Shown: positions 25,947 through 38,759, counted from the first letter of the stretch. The stretch: DNA of 64,000 nucleotides from Pelagovum pacificum (GCF_016134045.1 NZ_CP065915.1:3905001-3969000); one strand, 5' to 3'. Translations and numbers: made by a program. Notes: generated by a model not told the origin, from the letters alone.

Positions 25947-27376
25947 CTCGAGGCGAGTGTCAGATCCGTCAGCATGTTTTTCAACACCAGAAAATCACCG
26001 ACCGCATCACACTCCGGCATGGACATCGTGAGGTCCAGCGCATCGGGGTCGTGGTCCGGGCCGATCTGGATGGACTGGGCGGCAATCTCGCGGCCGCAAT
26101 TGTCGGGCGTGATCTCCGCCTCGACGGTCAGTTCTACGACCCCCTCGCGACGTACGGTAGCGGTCGGGAACGAGTAGACTTCCGCCATCAGCGGCTCATT
26201 TCCGCGCGGGTCGCCGAGCCGGACGAGGAAGCCGCCTTCGCCGGCGATACCGCTTTCGGCGTTGCGCGCCGCGGCCTGCCAGACGTGGCCGGGATCGTCG
26301 TAGCCGGCGCCGAATTCGAGCGCGTGGATCTGCAGGCCGGTGTCGCCCTGCCATTGGAGCACGGCGCGGTCGTAGTTCACAAGCGCGGGAACCTGTGCGG
26401 TCGCGACGGCGCCAGTGCCTTCGTCGAAGGCCGCGATGAAGACCGCGTTGTCGGAAAGCGCGGGCACGACGACTTCGGCCTGACCGGCCCCGTCGGTGAT
26501 GACGCTGAACAGCATACCCTGGTGGTGCATGGTCAGCTGCTCGTTCGGGTGACACGGCGCGTTGAGCGACAGGGTGACGAGCGCCGCAGTCCCGACAGAA
26601 GCGTCGAGCGTGCTGTCGCAGGTCATCGGCGCGGCGGCGGGGACGATGTTGTCCTCTTCACTCTGCTCCGGCATCTGGATCGCCACCGTACCGGAGGACG
26701 CGGGTTCGCTGTCGCTCTCGGTCTCACTGCTGGACGGCGGGGCACGATGGAAGACGGGCTGCGGCGCGATCGGAACGCCACCGGTTTCTTCTTCGGCGGC
26801 CTCCTCACCTTCGGCGGCGGCGACGTCTTCTTCGACGGGGCCGTCCTCTGTCATGTCTTCGACGGGGCGGTCCTCTGTCATGTCGGTGCTGTCTTCGGCG
26901 TCAGCCATGTCGGGCATCGGGGTCGGGACGCCGTCCACTGTCGGAGCGACGGGCATCGAGGGCGCCGCATCCATCGTGGCAACCGGCGGCTGGCTCTCGA
27001 ACGGCTGTCCGCCTTCGGACGGCTGGATCAGATCGGCGACCGCTTCGTTCGGATCGCTCTCGGTTTCCATGGCCTGCGCCATGTTCAGCTCGCCCGGCTC
27101 ACTGGGCGCGTCGGGAGCGATATTCTGCGTCGGAACCGTGGTGTCGGTCGCGACAACGGGCACCGGCGCGGTTTCCATGCGCGGCACGATCATCACGTCG
27201 TTGGCGTTCGCGGACACGGGGGAGACGCCATCGGAGAACGCGCTGTCGCTGTCCATCGTCGGCTCGTCCGAACCGAAGCGGGCAGCCATCGCGTCACCAT
27301 TCTGCATGACGAAGCCGATAGACAGTGCGACCCCGAACGTCCCTGCGGCGACCATCACCTTGCGAATCTGCGACAT
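25943..27376 (-). CDS. Envelope protein with long acidic low-complexity region
   Basis: 477 aa, unknown function. It has an N-terminal hydrophobic segment (KVMVAAGTFGVALSIGFVM) that is a signal or anchor. Residues about 35-240 are low-complexity and rich in Asp, Glu, Pro, Ser and Thr, with near-repeats (DMTEDRPVE, DMTEDGPVE). The C-terminal half is globular, with four cysteines and an LTMHHQGMLFSV segment. The ATG at 27376 is preferred to an adjacent upstream TTG at 27379. It is translationally coupled to the OmpA-domain gene and lies 116 bp downstream of secA. Confidence 0.6.
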   Translation of the reverse strand: MSQIRKVMVAAGTFGVALSIGFVMQNGDAMAARFGSDEPTMDSDSAFSDGVSPVSANANDVMIVPRMETAPVPVVATDTTVPTQNIAPDAPSEPGELNMAQAMETESDPNEAVADLIQPSEGGQPFESQPPVATMDAAPSMPVAPTVDGVPTPMPDMADAEDSTDMTEDRPVEDMTEDGPVEEDVAAAEGEEAAEEETGGVPIAPQPVFHRAPPSSSETESDSEPASSGTVAIQMPEQSEEDNIVPAAAPMTCDSTLDASVGTAALVTLSLNAPCHPNEQLTMHHQGMLFSVITDGAGQAEVVVPALSDNAVFIAAFDEGTGAVATAQVPALVNYDRAVLQWQGDTGLQIHALEFGAGYDDPGHVWQAAARNAESGIAGEGGFLVRLGDPRGNEPLMAEVYSFPTATVRREGVVELTVEAEITPDNCGREIAAQSIQIGPDHDPDALDLTMSMPECDAVGDFLVLKNMLTDLTLASR

Positions 27377-27492
27377 CAAGAGCCCCTTTCCCTATGAGGA
27401 ATTGGGACATGTCTTGCGATTCAGATGGGCCGCAGCACGACGGTGATGCGGAAATCTATGGACTCAAATGAGGCGGAAGTTTGCCGGCCCCG

Positions 27493-30246
<2,754 letters not shown>

Positions 30247-30366
30247 ACTCTCTCCATGCGCGCCGATGCGCCAAGGTGTCATTCTCGTGAGAGGAGGTTG
30301 GTTGCCGTTCCTTGGCACGGCCCGTAGATACGAGGCCAGAAACCGGCCCCCTCGGAGCCATAGGGC

Positions 30367-30395
30367 GATGTAAGGGCCGCGAAACTCACTGTCAA
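30367..30395 (-). promoter_or_regulatory. secA sigma-70 promoter
   Basis: On the minus strand TTGACA (30395-30390) and TACATC (30372-30367) are separated by exactly 17 nt. This is the best sigma-70-type promoter match in the window, 121 nt upstream of the secA ATG in the divergent secA/parvulin region. Confidence 0.65.
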
Positions 30396-30430
30396 CGCCA
30401 CGCCCCCTCGTGGCAGATCAAGGAAATAAG

Positions 30431-31273
30431 ATGGTTCGCACTGTCAAGCTGCTGGCTCCGGTTGCCTTCGCCGCCACCCTCGCGGCGCCGCTTCAAGCGC
30501 AGGACGCCTCCGACGTGGTCGCCACCGTCAACGGCACCGACATCACGCTCGGAGAGCTCATCATCGCCAAGGCGCAGCTTCCCCAGCAGTATCAACAGCT
30601 TCCGGACGAAGTTCTGTTCTCCGGCCTGGTCGATCAGCTTATCCAGCAGCAGCTTCTTTCGGACCGTCTCGAAGAGGTCCCGACCCGCGTCGAGACCGCG
30701 CTCCGCAACGAGGAACGCAGTCTGCGCGCCGGTGAGACCATCACCCAGATCACCGACGAAGCCGTGACCGACGAAGCGCTGGAAGCCGCCTACGAGGCGC
30801 GGTTCGCCGATGCCGAGCCGGTGATGGAATACAACGCGTCCCACATCCTGGTTGAGACGGAAGAGGAAGCCGCTGCCCTGGTCGAGGAAGCCCGTGCGGA
30901 AGACGCCGACTTCGCAGCTCTCGCCGAAGAGAACTCGACCGGTCCGACCGCGACGTCGGGCGGCAACCTCGGCTGGTTCGCCGAAGGCATGATGGTCGAG
31001 CCGTTCCAGGAGGCCGTCGAAGGCATGGAGCCGGGCGAAATCGCCGGCCCCGTCCAGACGCAGTTCGGCTGGCATGTCATCAAGCTGAACGAGACGCGCA
31101 TGCAGGAAGCTCCGCCGATGGAAGACCTGCGCGCCGAGCTGACGTCCGAGATCCAGCAGCAGGCGGTCGAGGACGCGCTTGCCGCCATGGAATCCGAGGC
31201 CGAGATCACGCGCCCCGAAGAGGGTGCCTTCGATCCCGCGATCCTCAGCGACATCAGCATTCTGGAGAACTGA
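30431..31273 (+). CDS. Secreted parvulin-type peptidyl-prolyl isomerase
   Basis: 280 aa. The signal peptide is residues 1-23 (ending PLQA-QD). An N-terminal SurA-like chaperone region is followed by a parvulin domain of about residues 130-225 (NASHILVETEEEAAAL, GGNLGWFAEGMMVEPF, GPVQTQFGWHVIKL). It assists folding of exported proteins in the periplasm. The ATG at 30431 has AAGGAA 6 nt upstream and is preferred over a GTG seven codons earlier. It is divergent from secA and starts a unit with argJ 5 nt downstream and mutT. Confidence 0.9.
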   Translation: MVRTVKLLAPVAFAATLAAPLQAQDASDVVATVNGTDITLGELIIAKAQLPQQYQQLPDEVLFSGLVDQLIQQQLLSDRLEEVPTRVETALRNEERSLRAGETITQITDEAVTDEALEAAYEARFADAEPVMEYNASHILVETEEEAAALVEEARAEDADFAALAEENSTGPTATSGGNLGWFAEGMMVEPFQEAVEGMEPGEIAGPVQTQFGWHVIKLNETRMQEAPPMEDLRAELTSEIQQQAVEDALAAMESEAEITRPEEGAFDPAILSDISILEN

Positions 31274-31278
31274 TCGAC

Positions 31279-32493
31279 ATGGCCGTATCGCCACTCGCCC
31301 CCGCGGGCTTTCCATCGCTGCCGGTGATCGGCGGTGTCCGCTTCGCATCCGCTCAGGCGGGTGTGCGATACAAGGGCCGGGTCGATGTGATGCTGGCCGA
31401 AATCGCCGAGGGTTCGACCATCGCGGGCGTGTTCACCACGTCCGCGACCCGGTCGGCCCCGGTGCTCGACTGCCAGGAAAAGATCGGCCGCGACGTCGCA
31501 GGGCGCGCGGCCTTTCTTGTGAACTCCGGCAATTCCAACGCCTTCACCGGCCGCGCCGGAGAAGAGAGCGTCTCCGCCGTCTGTGGCGCAGTGGCCGACG
31601 CGACCGGCATTCCGGTGGATCGGATCTTCACCTCCTCCACCGGTGTCATCGGCGAGCGACTGCCCCATGACCGCATCCTCGCGAAGGTTGAAGAGCTGAA
31701 CGACAGCCTGTCCGAGGACGGGATCGAGGGCGCGGCCCGCGCGATCATGACGACCGACACCTTCCCGAAGGGCGCGACCGCGACGGTCGACATCGACGGC
31801 AGGCCGGTCCGGATCGCCGGCATCGCCAAGGGCTCCGGCATGATCGCGCCGGACATGGCCACCATGCTGGTCTACATCTTCACCGACGCCGCGATCGGGC
31901 GAGACGCGCTGCAGGCGCTGCTGAAGGCGCAGACGGACAAGACCTTCAACTGCATCACGGTCGATAGCGACACATCGACCTCCGACACGCTGCTGATGGC
32001 GGCGACCGGGGCGAGCGGTGTCAACGTGACCGACTCGGTCGCCTTCACGGACGCGCTCGGCAACGTGATGCTCGACCTCGCGCACCAGGTGGTGCGGGAC
32101 GGTGAGGGTGCCACGAAGTTCGTCGAGGTCCGTGTGTCCGGTGCCGCATCCGACGACGACGCGCACAAGGTCGCGCTGGCAATCGCCAACTCGCCGCTGG
32201 TGAAGACCGCAGTGGCGGGAGAGGACCCGAACTGGGGCCGGATCGTCATGGCCGTCGGCAAGTCCGGCGCGCAGGCCGACCGGGACCTGCTGACGATCCG
32301 CTTCGGTGACATTCTCGTCGCGGAAAAGGGCTGGGTCTCGCCCGACTACACCGAAGAGGCGGGTGCCGGTTACATGAAGCAGCAGGAGCTGGTGATCGCC
32401 GTCGACCTCGGCCTCGCCGGGGGGATGTCCACGGTTTGGACCTGCGATCTGACCCACCGCTACATCGAGATCAACGCCGACTACAGGTCGTAG
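31279..32493 (+). CDS. argJ: Glutamate N-acetyltransferase / N-acetylglutamate synthase
   Basis: 404 aa. ArgJ transfers acetyl from N-acetylornithine to glutamate and so recycles the acetyl group in arginine synthesis. The self-cleavage site is seen at KGSGMIAPDMATMLV, with Thr 195 as the new N-terminal nucleophile of the beta chain. Length and other blocks (VNSGNSNAFTGRAG, SSTGVIGE, NCITVDSDTSTSDT) fit the family. Whether it also makes acetylglutamate from acetyl-CoA (bifunctional) cannot be told. Its TAG stop is the first part of a palindromic repeat. Confidence 0.95.
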   Translation: MAVSPLAPAGFPSLPVIGGVRFASAQAGVRYKGRVDVMLAEIAEGSTIAGVFTTSATRSAPVLDCQEKIGRDVAGRAAFLVNSGNSNAFTGRAGEESVSAVCGAVADATGIPVDRIFTSSTGVIGERLPHDRILAKVEELNDSLSEDGIEGAARAIMTTDTFPKGATATVDIDGRPVRIAGIAKGSGMIAPDMATMLVYIFTDAAIGRDALQALLKAQTDKTFNCITVDSDTSTSDTLLMAATGASGVNVTDSVAFTDALGNVMLDLAHQVVRDGEGATKFVEVRVSGAASDDDAHKVALAIANSPLVKTAVAGEDPNWGRIVMAVGKSGAQADRDLLTIRFGDILVAEKGWVSPDYTEEAGAGYMKQQELVIAVDLGLAGGMSTVWTCDLTHRYIEINADYRS

Positions 32494-32515
32494 GATGGGT
32501 TCCCAAACCCATCCT
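32490..32515. repeat. Palindromic repeat (GTAGGATGGG type) at argJ/mutT junction
   Basis: AGGATGGGTT (32492-32501) and AACCCATCCT (32506-32515) form a perfect 10-bp inverted repeat. It begins with GTAGG, contains the argJ TAG stop (32491-32493) and the mutT ATG (32495). Similar elements sit at 41579-41605 and 51176-51197. Confidence 0.7.
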
Positions 32516-32917
32516 GGCCGCAAGGTCGTGCTCGTCTCGGCAGTCGCGCTGATCGACACGGACGGTCGCGTGCTGCTTGCGCAGAGGCCGGAGGGCAAGT
32601 CGCTCGCAGGTCTCTGGGAATTTCCGGGGGGCAAGGTCGAGCCGGGTGAAACGCCGGAAGAGGCGCTGATCCGCGAGCTCGACGAAGAGCTCGGCATCGA
32701 CACGTGGGCCTCCTGCCTCGCCCCGCTGACCTTTGCCAGCCATGGGTACGACGATTTCCACCTTTTGATGCCCCTCTTCGCTTGTCGAAAATGGAAGGGG
32801 ACGCCGCAATCCCGTGAAGGGCAGGCGCTGAAATGGGCGCGAATCAGTGAGTTGCGCGACTATCCGATGCCGCCGGCCGATCTGCCGTTGATCCCGATCC
32901 TTCGCGATTGGCTGTGA
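32495..32917 (+). CDS. mutT: 8-oxo-dGTP diphosphatase (MutT, Nudix)
   Basis: 140 aa. The Nudix box GGKVEPGETPEEALIREL through EELG spans about 45-67 with the G-x5-E-x7-RELxEELG pattern. It removes oxidised dGTP from the nucleotide pool. It starts 1 nt after the argJ stop. The first eight residues (MGSQTHPG) are encoded by a palindromic repeat; a GTG at 32528 (VLVSAVALID) would give the usual family N-terminus and could be the original start. Last gene of the parvulin-argJ-mutT unit. Confidence 0.9.
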   Translation: MGSQTHPGRKVVLVSAVALIDTDGRVLLAQRPEGKSLAGLWEFPGGKVEPGETPEEALIRELDEELGIDTWASCLAPLTFASHGYDDFHLLMPLFACRKWKGTPQSREGQALKWARISELRDYPMPPADLPLIPILRDWL

Positions 32918-33061
32918 TTGCTGCACATCTTCAGGTAGAAAGCAGCGCAAGTTGTGAACAACTGTCGCGCATTCGTGCAATTCCGAGCGCATTTACTGAG
33001 TGAAAATTAACAATTTTGCGACTATATCATGACTTACGAGCGTTATCGGAGGAGTAGGTCA
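32918..33061 (+). promoter_or_regulatory. AT-rich promoter region of small gene at 33062
   Basis: 144 bp without a gene, much richer in A+T than its surroundings. It contains two perfect palindromes: AGTTGT-GA-ACAACT (about 32950-32963) and AAAATT-AAC-AATTTT (33003-33017). TATATC (33023-33028) is a possible -10. The palindromes are candidate operators for the 46-codon gene that follows. Confidence 0.45.
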
Positions 33062-33202
33062 ATGCTTCGCACCATCATCATCGGGACCTGCGTGTCGATT
33101 CAGGGCCACTTCGTACGCACTCTCGCCAACGGCCTCACGGTCGTTCAGGTCGGTGACCAGCTGTTTGCTGGCCGTCCTGTCGAGGGTCGTGTCGCCGCCT
33201 GA
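33062..33202 (+). CDS. Small protein of 46 aa, unknown function
   Basis: ATG at 33062 with GGAGGAG about 8 nt upstream opens a 46-codon frame ending at TGA 33200-33202. The product begins MLRTIIIGTCVSIQGHFVR and continues with LANGLTVVQVGDQLFAG, predicted as mostly beta-strand with one Cys at 10. It has its own AT-rich promoter region and a textbook terminator at 33340-33372, so it looks like an independently transcribed gene. I think similar short proteins occur in relatives near infB, but cannot verify this. It is too short for usual gene callers. Confidence 0.65.
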   Translation: MLRTIIIGTCVSIQGHFVRTLANGLTVVQVGDQLFAGRPVEGRVAA

Positions 33203-33224
33203 CCGCAGGTTCTGACCCGAAGAC

Positions 33225-33248
33225 CCGGTTCGCCCCAAACCGAACCGG
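33225..33248 (+). other. Hairpin in 3' region of small-gene transcript
   Basis: CCGGTTCG (33225-33232) and CGAACCGG (33241-33248) form a perfect 8-bp stem with an 8-nt loop. It lies between the small gene and its terminator. The 137-nt segment 33203-33339 holds no convincing ORF and could be a structured 3' UTR or a processed small RNA. Confidence 0.4.
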
Positions 33249-33339
33249 CACGTGAATACCACCGCATCCATGCCGGTTCCCACTTGGCCGCGCGCGATGC
33301 GACGAAGATCAAGTAAGCAGTTCAAGTCATCCAACGAAG

Positions 33340-33372
33340 AACGCCCCGGATTTCTCCGGGGCGTTTCTTTTT
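33340..33372 (+). terminator. Rho-independent terminator of small gene
   Basis: AACGCCCCGG (33340-33349) and CCGGGGCGTT (33356-33365) form a 10-bp stem with ATTTCT loop, followed by TCTTTTT. The T-tract is on the plus strand, so it serves the 46-codon gene rather than converging infB. Confidence 0.9.
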
Positions 33373-33393
33373 GTCTGGACGCCGGGGGCGAGG

Positions 33394-35895
33394 TCAGAGC
33401 GAACGCTCGACCTCTTCCCGCGTGAAGATCTCGATCACGTCCTGCGGACGGATGTCGTCGTAGTTCTCGAACGCCATCCCGCATTCCTGACCGGAGATCA
33501 CCTCGGACACTTCGTCCTTGAAGCGCTTGAGCGTCTTCAGCGTGCCTTCGTGGATCACCACGTTGTCCCGCAGGAGGCGCACACCGGCAGACCGGCGGGC
33601 GACGCCCTCGGTGACGAGGCAGCCGGCGACCTTGCCGACGTTCGACACCTTGAAGACCTCCTTGATCTCCGCGTAGCCGATGAAGGTCTCGCGAACTTCG
33701 GCGGAAAGCAGGCCGGAGGCGGCCGCTTTTACGTCGTCCACGAGGTCGTAGATGACCGAGTAGTAACGGACCTCCACACCCTTCTGATTGGCCGAGTTCC
33801 GGGCCGAAGCGTTGGCACGAACGTTGAAGCCCATGATCGGCGCACCGGAGGCTTCGGCAAGGCCGACGTCCGTCTCGGTGATTGCGCCCACACCGTAGTG
33901 CAGCACGCGCACGCGGACTTCGTCGTTGCCGATCTTCTCCATCGCCTGAACGATGGCCTCGGCAGAACCCTGCACGTCGGCCTTCACGAGGATCGGCAGC
34001 TCGGCGACGTTCTCGTCGGCCTTCGCTTTCGCCATCAGCTGTTCCAGCGTGGTGGCGGCACCGGCAGCGGCGCGCTTCTCCTTCGCGGCGTTGGCGCGGT
34101 ATTCGGCGATCTCGCGGGCCTGCGCTTCGGTCGCGACGACGTTCAGGACGTCGCCGGCCTCCGGCGTGCCGTTGAGGCCGAGCACCTCGACAGGAACCGA
34201 CGGACCGGCTTCCTTGACGCGCTTGCCCTGGTCGTTCTCCATCGCCCGGACCTTGCCCCACTGCTCGCCCACGACGAAGATATCGCCTTGGTTGAGCGTG
34301 CCGCGCTGAACCAGCACGGTCGCGACGGGGCCACGGCCCACGTCGAGCTGGGCCTCGATCACGGCGCCCTCTGCCTTGCGGCTCGGGTTGGCCTTCAGCT
34401 CGAGGATCTCGGACTGAAGCGCGATCGCTTCCAGAAGGTCGTCTAGGCCCTTGCCGGTGATGGCGGAGACTTCGACGTCCTGCACGTCACCCGACAGCTT
34501 CTCCACGATGACTTCGTGTTGCAGCAGGTCGGTGCGCACCTTGTCGGGGTTGGCGCCCGGCTTGTCGCACTTGTTGATCGCCACGATCATCGGGACCTTG
34601 GCGGCCTTCGCGTGATTGATGGCTTCGATCGTCTGCGGCATGACCGCGTCATCGGCCGCAACGACCAGCACGACGATGTCCGTCACCTGCGCGCCACGGG
34701 CCCGCATGGAGGTGAAGGCCGCGTGGCCGGGCGTGTCGAGGAACGTCAGCGTTTTGCCGCTGTCGCTCTGCACCTGGTAGGCGCCGATGTGCTGCGTGAT
34801 GCCGCCGGCTTCGCCCTGAACGACCCGCGCATTGCGGATCGCGTCGAGGATGGACGTCTTGCCGTGGTCGACGTGGCCCATGATCGTGATGACCGGCGGG
34901 CGGTCCGTCATGTCTGCCGGATTGTCTTCCTCGGTCTTCAGCACGTCCTCGACGTCAGCGTCGGAAACGCGGTGCACCTTGTGGCCGAATTCCTCGATGA
35001 TGAGTTCGGCGGTGTCGGCGTCGATCGTCTGGGTCTGCGTGGCCATGATGCCGTTCTGCATGAGCGACTTCACGACGTCAGCGACCCGCTCGGACATCCG
35101 GTTGGCAAGCTCGGAGACCATGATGGCCTCGGGCAGCTTAACTTCACGCACGACCTTTTCGCGCTCGACGGGACCGCCCATCGCCTTCTGGCGGGCACGT
35201 TCCTGCTTGCGCTTCATCGCGGCGAGCGACTTCTGCCGACCGCCTTCGCCGCCGGACAGTGCCTGGTTCAGCGTGAGCTTGCCGGCACGGCGGCCGCCAT
35301 CGTCGCGCTGACCCTTCGCGTTGCGGGGCCGGTCGTCGCGGGAATCACGTTCACGGTCCGGCTTGCGCGGGGCCGAGTTCGGACGCGTGCCGGGATCGGC
35401 AGGCGGTCCGGGCTGCACGGCAGGGTCCGCGGCCGGAGCGGCTTTCGCGCTTGCGGCGCGGGCCTTTTCGGCTTCAGCTTCCTGACGCTTGCGTTCTTCT
35501 TCCTCGGCCTTGGCCTTGGCACGCTCTTCGCGCTCGCGCTCTTCACGCTCCTTCGCCTCGGCCTCATCGCGGCGGCGCTGACGCTCTTCCTCGCGGGCTT
35601 TTTCTTCAGCGGCGCGCTTCTCGGCATCTTCGGACTCGCGGGCACGGGCGAGGGCGAGTGCCTTCATCCGGCGTTCGAGTTCGGCTTCCGAGATCCCGGC
35701 AGGGCGTTTCGAAGGATCGCCCCCGGCCGGTGCGCCGTTGCCACCCTTGGCCTGTCCCGGCTTCGGGACGACCACGCGCTTGCGCTTGGTTTCCACCACG
35801 ACGTTCTTGGTCCGCCCATGGCTGAAGCTCTGCTTCACGTTCCCCGGACGGGAGCCGCGCAGACCAAGTGTCTTCTTGCCGTCGGTATCGCTCAT
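33394..35895 (-). CDS. infB: Translation initiation factor IF-2
   Basis: 833 aa GTPase that places fMet-tRNA on the 30S subunit. The N-terminal part carries a highly charged Glu/Arg/Lys coiled-coil stretch (about 70-150) and a Pro/Ala linker. The G1 loop GHVDHGKT is at 340-347, followed by DTPGHAAFT and NKCDKPGA. The C-terminal domains are complete. ATG at 35895 ([14 protein letters not shown]) is chosen as the family start; an in-frame TTG at 35904 overlapping the ylxR stop is the alternative. Last gene of the rimP-nusA-ylxR-infB operon. Confidence 0.96.
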   Translation of the reverse strand: MSDTDGKKTLGLRGSRPGNVKQSFSHGRTKNVVVETKRKRVVVPKPGQAKGGNGAPAGGDPSKRPAGISEAELERRMKALALARARESEDAEKRAAEEKAREEERQRRRDEAEAKEREEREREERAKAKAEEEERKRQEAEAEKARAASAKAAPAADPAVQPGPPADPGTRPNSAPRKPDRERDSRDDRPRNAKGQRDDGGRRAGKLTLNQALSGGEGGRQKSLAAMKRKQERARQKAMGGPVEREKVVREVKLPEAIMVSELANRMSERVADVVKSLMQNGIMATQTQTIDADTAELIIEEFGHKVHRVSDADVEDVLKTEEDNPADMTDRPPVITIMGHVDHGKTSILDAIRNARVVQGEAGGITQHIGAYQVQSDSGKTLTFLDTPGHAAFTSMRARGAQVTDIVVLVVAADDAVMPQTIEAINHAKAAKVPMIVAINKCDKPGANPDKVRTDLLQHEVIVEKLSGDVQDVEVSAITGKGLDDLLEAIALQSEILELKANPSRKAEGAVIEAQLDVGRGPVATVLVQRGTLNQGDIFVVGEQWGKVRAMENDQGKRVKEAGPSVPVEVLGLNGTPEAGDVLNVVATEAQAREIAEYRANAAKEKRAAAGAATTLEQLMAKAKADENVAELPILVKADVQGSAEAIVQAMEKIGNDEVRVRVLHYGVGAITETDVGLAEASGAPIMGFNVRANASARNSANQKGVEVRYYSVIYDLVDDVKAAASGLLSAEVRETFIGYAEIKEVFKVSNVGKVAGCLVTEGVARRSAGVRLLRDNVVIHEGTLKTLKRFKDEVSEVISGQECGMAFENYDDIRPQDVIEIFTREEVERSL

Positions 35896-35900
35896 GTAGC

Positions 35901-36521
35901 TCAATTGTCCTTCCGTGCGGCCGGATCGCCGCCGTCTTTGGGCCGCAGGCCCCTAAGCTTTGCGGCTTCCTCTACAACACGGTCACTGAGTCCGCCAGTA
36001 GAGAGGGCGCCATGTATCACACTTTCCCGTCCGAAGGCCACACCGAGTTCCGACGACGTCAAGCAGTCGAAGTACCTCGCACCTTCGGGCGTCCAGAGCT
36101 TGGCCTTGCCGCGGACCGATCCGTCGCTTGCCTGCAGCAGAACGCGGACCGGTTTGTCGGCCAGCCAGTTCTTGACCTTCTCGAAGCCCGCCACGGCCAG
36201 CCCGGCCTTCCGGGCCAGCGCAATCAGTTCAGTGACACGCCGGGCGAGCTGACGCTCGACCTCGTCGGTCAGTCCTTCCGGAACGTCGACCTTGGCCTTG
36301 GCGGCGCGGGCGAACTGGCCTGCCTTCGCCTGGTCCAGAACGGACCGGTCGGCGGAAACCCAGATGCCCCGGCCCGGCAGCTTTTCAAGCACGTCGGGCA
36401 CGATGACATTATCTGGGGATGAAACGAAGCGGATCAACCCCTCTCGCGGCTGAACCTCGCCGGTGACGATGCACCGGCGCTCGGGATCGCCGCGTTCCTT
36501 GCTATGTCCGCCTCGTGCCAT
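35901..36521 (-). CDS. YlxR (DUF448) RNA-binding protein with C-terminal L7Ae-like part
   Basis: 206 aa. Residues about 12-90 match the YlxR fold ([35 protein letters not shown]). Residues about 90-160 look like a ribosomal L7Ae-type domain ([22 protein letters not shown]). Single-domain YlxR (about 90 aa, now RnpM in Firmicutes, an RNase P modulator) is the common form elsewhere; the two-domain form is usual in alphaproteobacteria. It lies between nusA (9 nt upstream) and infB. Confidence 0.85.
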   Translation of the reverse strand: MARGGHSKERGDPERRCIVTGEVQPREGLIRFVSSPDNVIVPDVLEKLPGRGIWVSADRSVLDQAKAGQFARAAKAKVDVPEGLTDEVERQLARRVTELIALARKAGLAVAGFEKVKNWLADKPVRVLLQASDGSVRGKAKLWTPEGARYFDCLTSSELGVAFGRESVIHGALSTGGLSDRVVEEAAKLRGLRPKDGGDPAARKDN

Positions 36522-36530
36522 GCTTGTGGA

Positions 36531-38150
36531 TCAGGCCTCCGCCTCTTCCTCGGACGCCTCGGCGTCCTCTTCCTCGACTTCGGGGTTCAGGTCGTCGGGA
36601 TCAACCCAGCCGAGCAGAACGCGGGCGGTCATCACCATGTCCTGCGCCTCTTCCAGCGAGACGTCGAACTTCTCGAGCACGCCGTCGTCCTTCACGCGCT
36701 CACCGTCGACCGTGGTCCAGCCGCCGGCCAGTTCCCAGTCGGCGCAGGTCGCGAAGTCCTCGAGCGTTTTCACGCCGTCCTCGGCAAGGGCCAGCACCAT
36801 CTGCGGCGACAGGCCCTCGAAGTTGACGAGGCTGTCCTCGACGCCAAGCTCGCGCGCTTTCTCGAGCGCGACGCGGTTCTGCTCGTCGAGGTAGTCGCGG
36901 GCACGGGCCTGGAGTTCGGCTGCCGTGCTCTCGTCCACGCCGTCGATGACGAGAAGCTCGTCCTGCTCGACGTAGGCGACTTCTTCGAGGTTGGTGAAGC
37001 CTTCGGAAACGAGGAGCTGGGCGAAGAATTCGTCGAGGTCCAGCGTGTCCATGAACAGCTTGGTGCGCTCCTCGAACTCGGCCTGGCGACGCTTCGATTC
37101 TTCCTCTTCGGTCATGATGTCGATGTCGAGACCGGTCAGCTGGGAGGCCAGCCGCACGTTCTGACCGCGACGGCCGATGGCGAGGGAGAGCTGCTCTTCC
37201 GGAACGACGACTTCGATCCGTTCGGCTTCCTCGTCGAGAACGACCTTCGTCACCTCGGCGGGCTGCAGCGCGTTGACGAGGAACGTCGGAACGTCCTCGT
37301 TCCACGGGATGATGTCGATCTTCTCGCCCTGGAGCTCGTTCACGACGGCCTGAACGCGGGAGCCGCGCATACCGACGCAGGCGCCGACCGGGTCGATCGA
37401 GTTGTCGTAGGAGATCACGGCGATCTTGGCGCGCGAGCCCGGATCACGGGCGACGGCCTTGATTTCGATGATGCCCTCGTAGATCTCGGGGACTTCCATC
37501 TTGAACAGCTCGGCCATGAACTCCGGCGCGGTACGGCTCAGGAAGATCTGCGGCCCGCGCTGCTCGCGGCGGACGTCCTTGATGTAGCAGCGGATACGAT
37601 CGTTCGGGCGATAGCTTTCACGGCCGATCTTCTCGTTCCGGCGCAGCACGGCTTCACCGGCGCCCACGTCGACGATGACGTTGCCGTATTCCTCGCGCTT
37701 GACCTGGGCGTTGATGATCGTGCCGGCGCGATCCTTGAACTCTTCGTACTGCTTGTCGCGCTCGGCTTCGCGGACCTTCTGCAGGATGACCTGCTTGGCG
37801 GACTGCGCGGCGATGCGGCCCAGTTCGACCGGCGGGATCTCTTCGACGAAGGTGTCGCCGATGACAGGATCGGTCAGATACTGCTTGGCCTGCTCGACGG
37901 TGAGCTCGGCCTGGTAGTTCTCCAGCTCCTCGTCCTCGACCACGGTGCGGACGCGCGTGAAGGTCGCACGGCCGGTGCGCCGGTCGATGGCGACACGGAT
38001 GTCCATCTCGGCGCCGTAGCGGCTCTTCGCGGCACGGGCGAGCGACTCTTCCATCGCCTCCACGACCAGCGACGGGTCGATCATCTTTTCGCGCGCGACT
38101 GCCTCGGCGGTCTGCAACAGTTCAAGCTGGTTGGCCGATGTGATTGCCAT
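36531..38150 (-). CDS. nusA: Transcription termination/antitermination factor NusA
   Basis: 539 aa. N-terminal RNA-polymerase-binding domain, then an S1 domain (about 135-200), two KH domains ([20 protein letters not shown] near 300-320) and two C-terminal helix-hairpin-helix acidic repeats, ending in a Glu-rich tail ([16 protein letters not shown]). It modulates pausing, termination and antitermination. Its start codon overlaps the rimP stop by 1 nt (TGATG). Confidence 0.96.
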   Translation of the reverse strand: MAITSANQLELLQTAEAVAREKMIDPSLVVEAMEESLARAAKSRYGAEMDIRVAIDRRTGRATFTRVRTVVEDEELENYQAELTVEQAKQYLTDPVIGDTFVEEIPPVELGRIAAQSAKQVILQKVREAERDKQYEEFKDRAGTIINAQVKREEYGNVIVDVGAGEAVLRRNEKIGRESYRPNDRIRCYIKDVRREQRGPQIFLSRTAPEFMAELFKMEVPEIYEGIIEIKAVARDPGSRAKIAVISYDNSIDPVGACVGMRGSRVQAVVNELQGEKIDIIPWNEDVPTFLVNALQPAEVTKVVLDEEAERIEVVVPEEQLSLAIGRRGQNVRLASQLTGLDIDIMTEEEESKRRQAEFEERTKLFMDTLDLDEFFAQLLVSEGFTNLEEVAYVEQDELLVIDGVDESTAAELQARARDYLDEQNRVALEKARELGVEDSLVNFEGLSPQMVLALAEDGVKTLEDFATCADWELAGGWTTVDGERVKDDGVLEKFDVSLEEAQDMVMTARVLLGWVDPDDLNPEVEEEDAEASEEEAEA

Positions 38151-38743
38151 CAGTCGTTCTCCTCATCCGAGCCGTCGAGGACGGTCTCAACCTCGTCGAA
38201 ATTCTTCTCGTCGATCTGGCCCGCATCCTTACGGCCCTTCAGCACTTCGCGGATCAGCTCGTCCGTCAGGACAAGCTTCGCATCGCTGAGCCAGTCGAAC
38301 TGGAGCCCGATCGTCAGAGGCTCCCCATGTTCCTCGATCTCGATCAGGACCTCGCTGCCTTCGGTCCCGTCCAGCACACCCTTAAAGCGGCGGCGGCCGT
38401 CGATCATCTCGGTCGTCTCGATCTTGGCGACGTAGCCTTCCCACTGGTCGAAATCCTTCAGCCGGGTCAGCGGCCGGTCGATCCCGGGGGAGGACACCTC
38501 GAGCGTGTAGGCGTCGAGAATCGGGTCCTCGACATCCATGACGGCGCTGATGGCGGTCGAAATCTCGGCGCAGTCGTAGACCTCGATCGTGCCGTCGGGC
38601 TTCTGCGCCATGACCTGCAGCGTCGGGTTGAGGCCGCCCTGAAGGCGGACACGCACGACCTCGTAGCCCATGTCCTCGACCGTGGGCGTGATGATCTCTG
38701 CGATTCTGCGGTCCATCGCCGTCTTGGCGATCAGGTCCGACAT
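38150..38743 (-). CDS. rimP: Ribosome maturation factor RimP
   Basis: 197 aa. The N-terminal alpha/beta domain ([45 protein letters not shown]) and C-terminal Sm-like domain are recognisable. It is required for 30S maturation. The ATG at 38743 is selected because the open frame beyond it runs through the upstream terminator hairpin. First gene of the operon with nusA, ylxR and infB. Confidence 0.93.
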   Translation of the reverse strand: MSDLIAKTAMDRRIAEIITPTVEDMGYEVVRVRLQGGLNPTLQVMAQKPDGTIEVYDCAEISTAISAVMDVEDPILDAYTLEVSSPGIDRPLTRLKDFDQWEGYVAKIETTEMIDGRRRFKGVLDGTEGSEVLIEIEEHGEPLTIGLQFDWLSDAKLVLTDELIREVLKGRKDAGQIDEKNFDEVETVLDGSDEEND

Positions 38744-38759
38744 GTCACTACTCCAGACA

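Noticed and set aside
33270..33425. 51-codon ORF starting MPVPTWPRAMRRR
   Set aside because: It reads through the terminator stem at 33340-33372 into the infB end and has no ribosome-binding site.
36504..38435. 643-codon plus-strand frame opposite nusA and rimP
   Set aside because: Antisense shadow of two well-identified genes.
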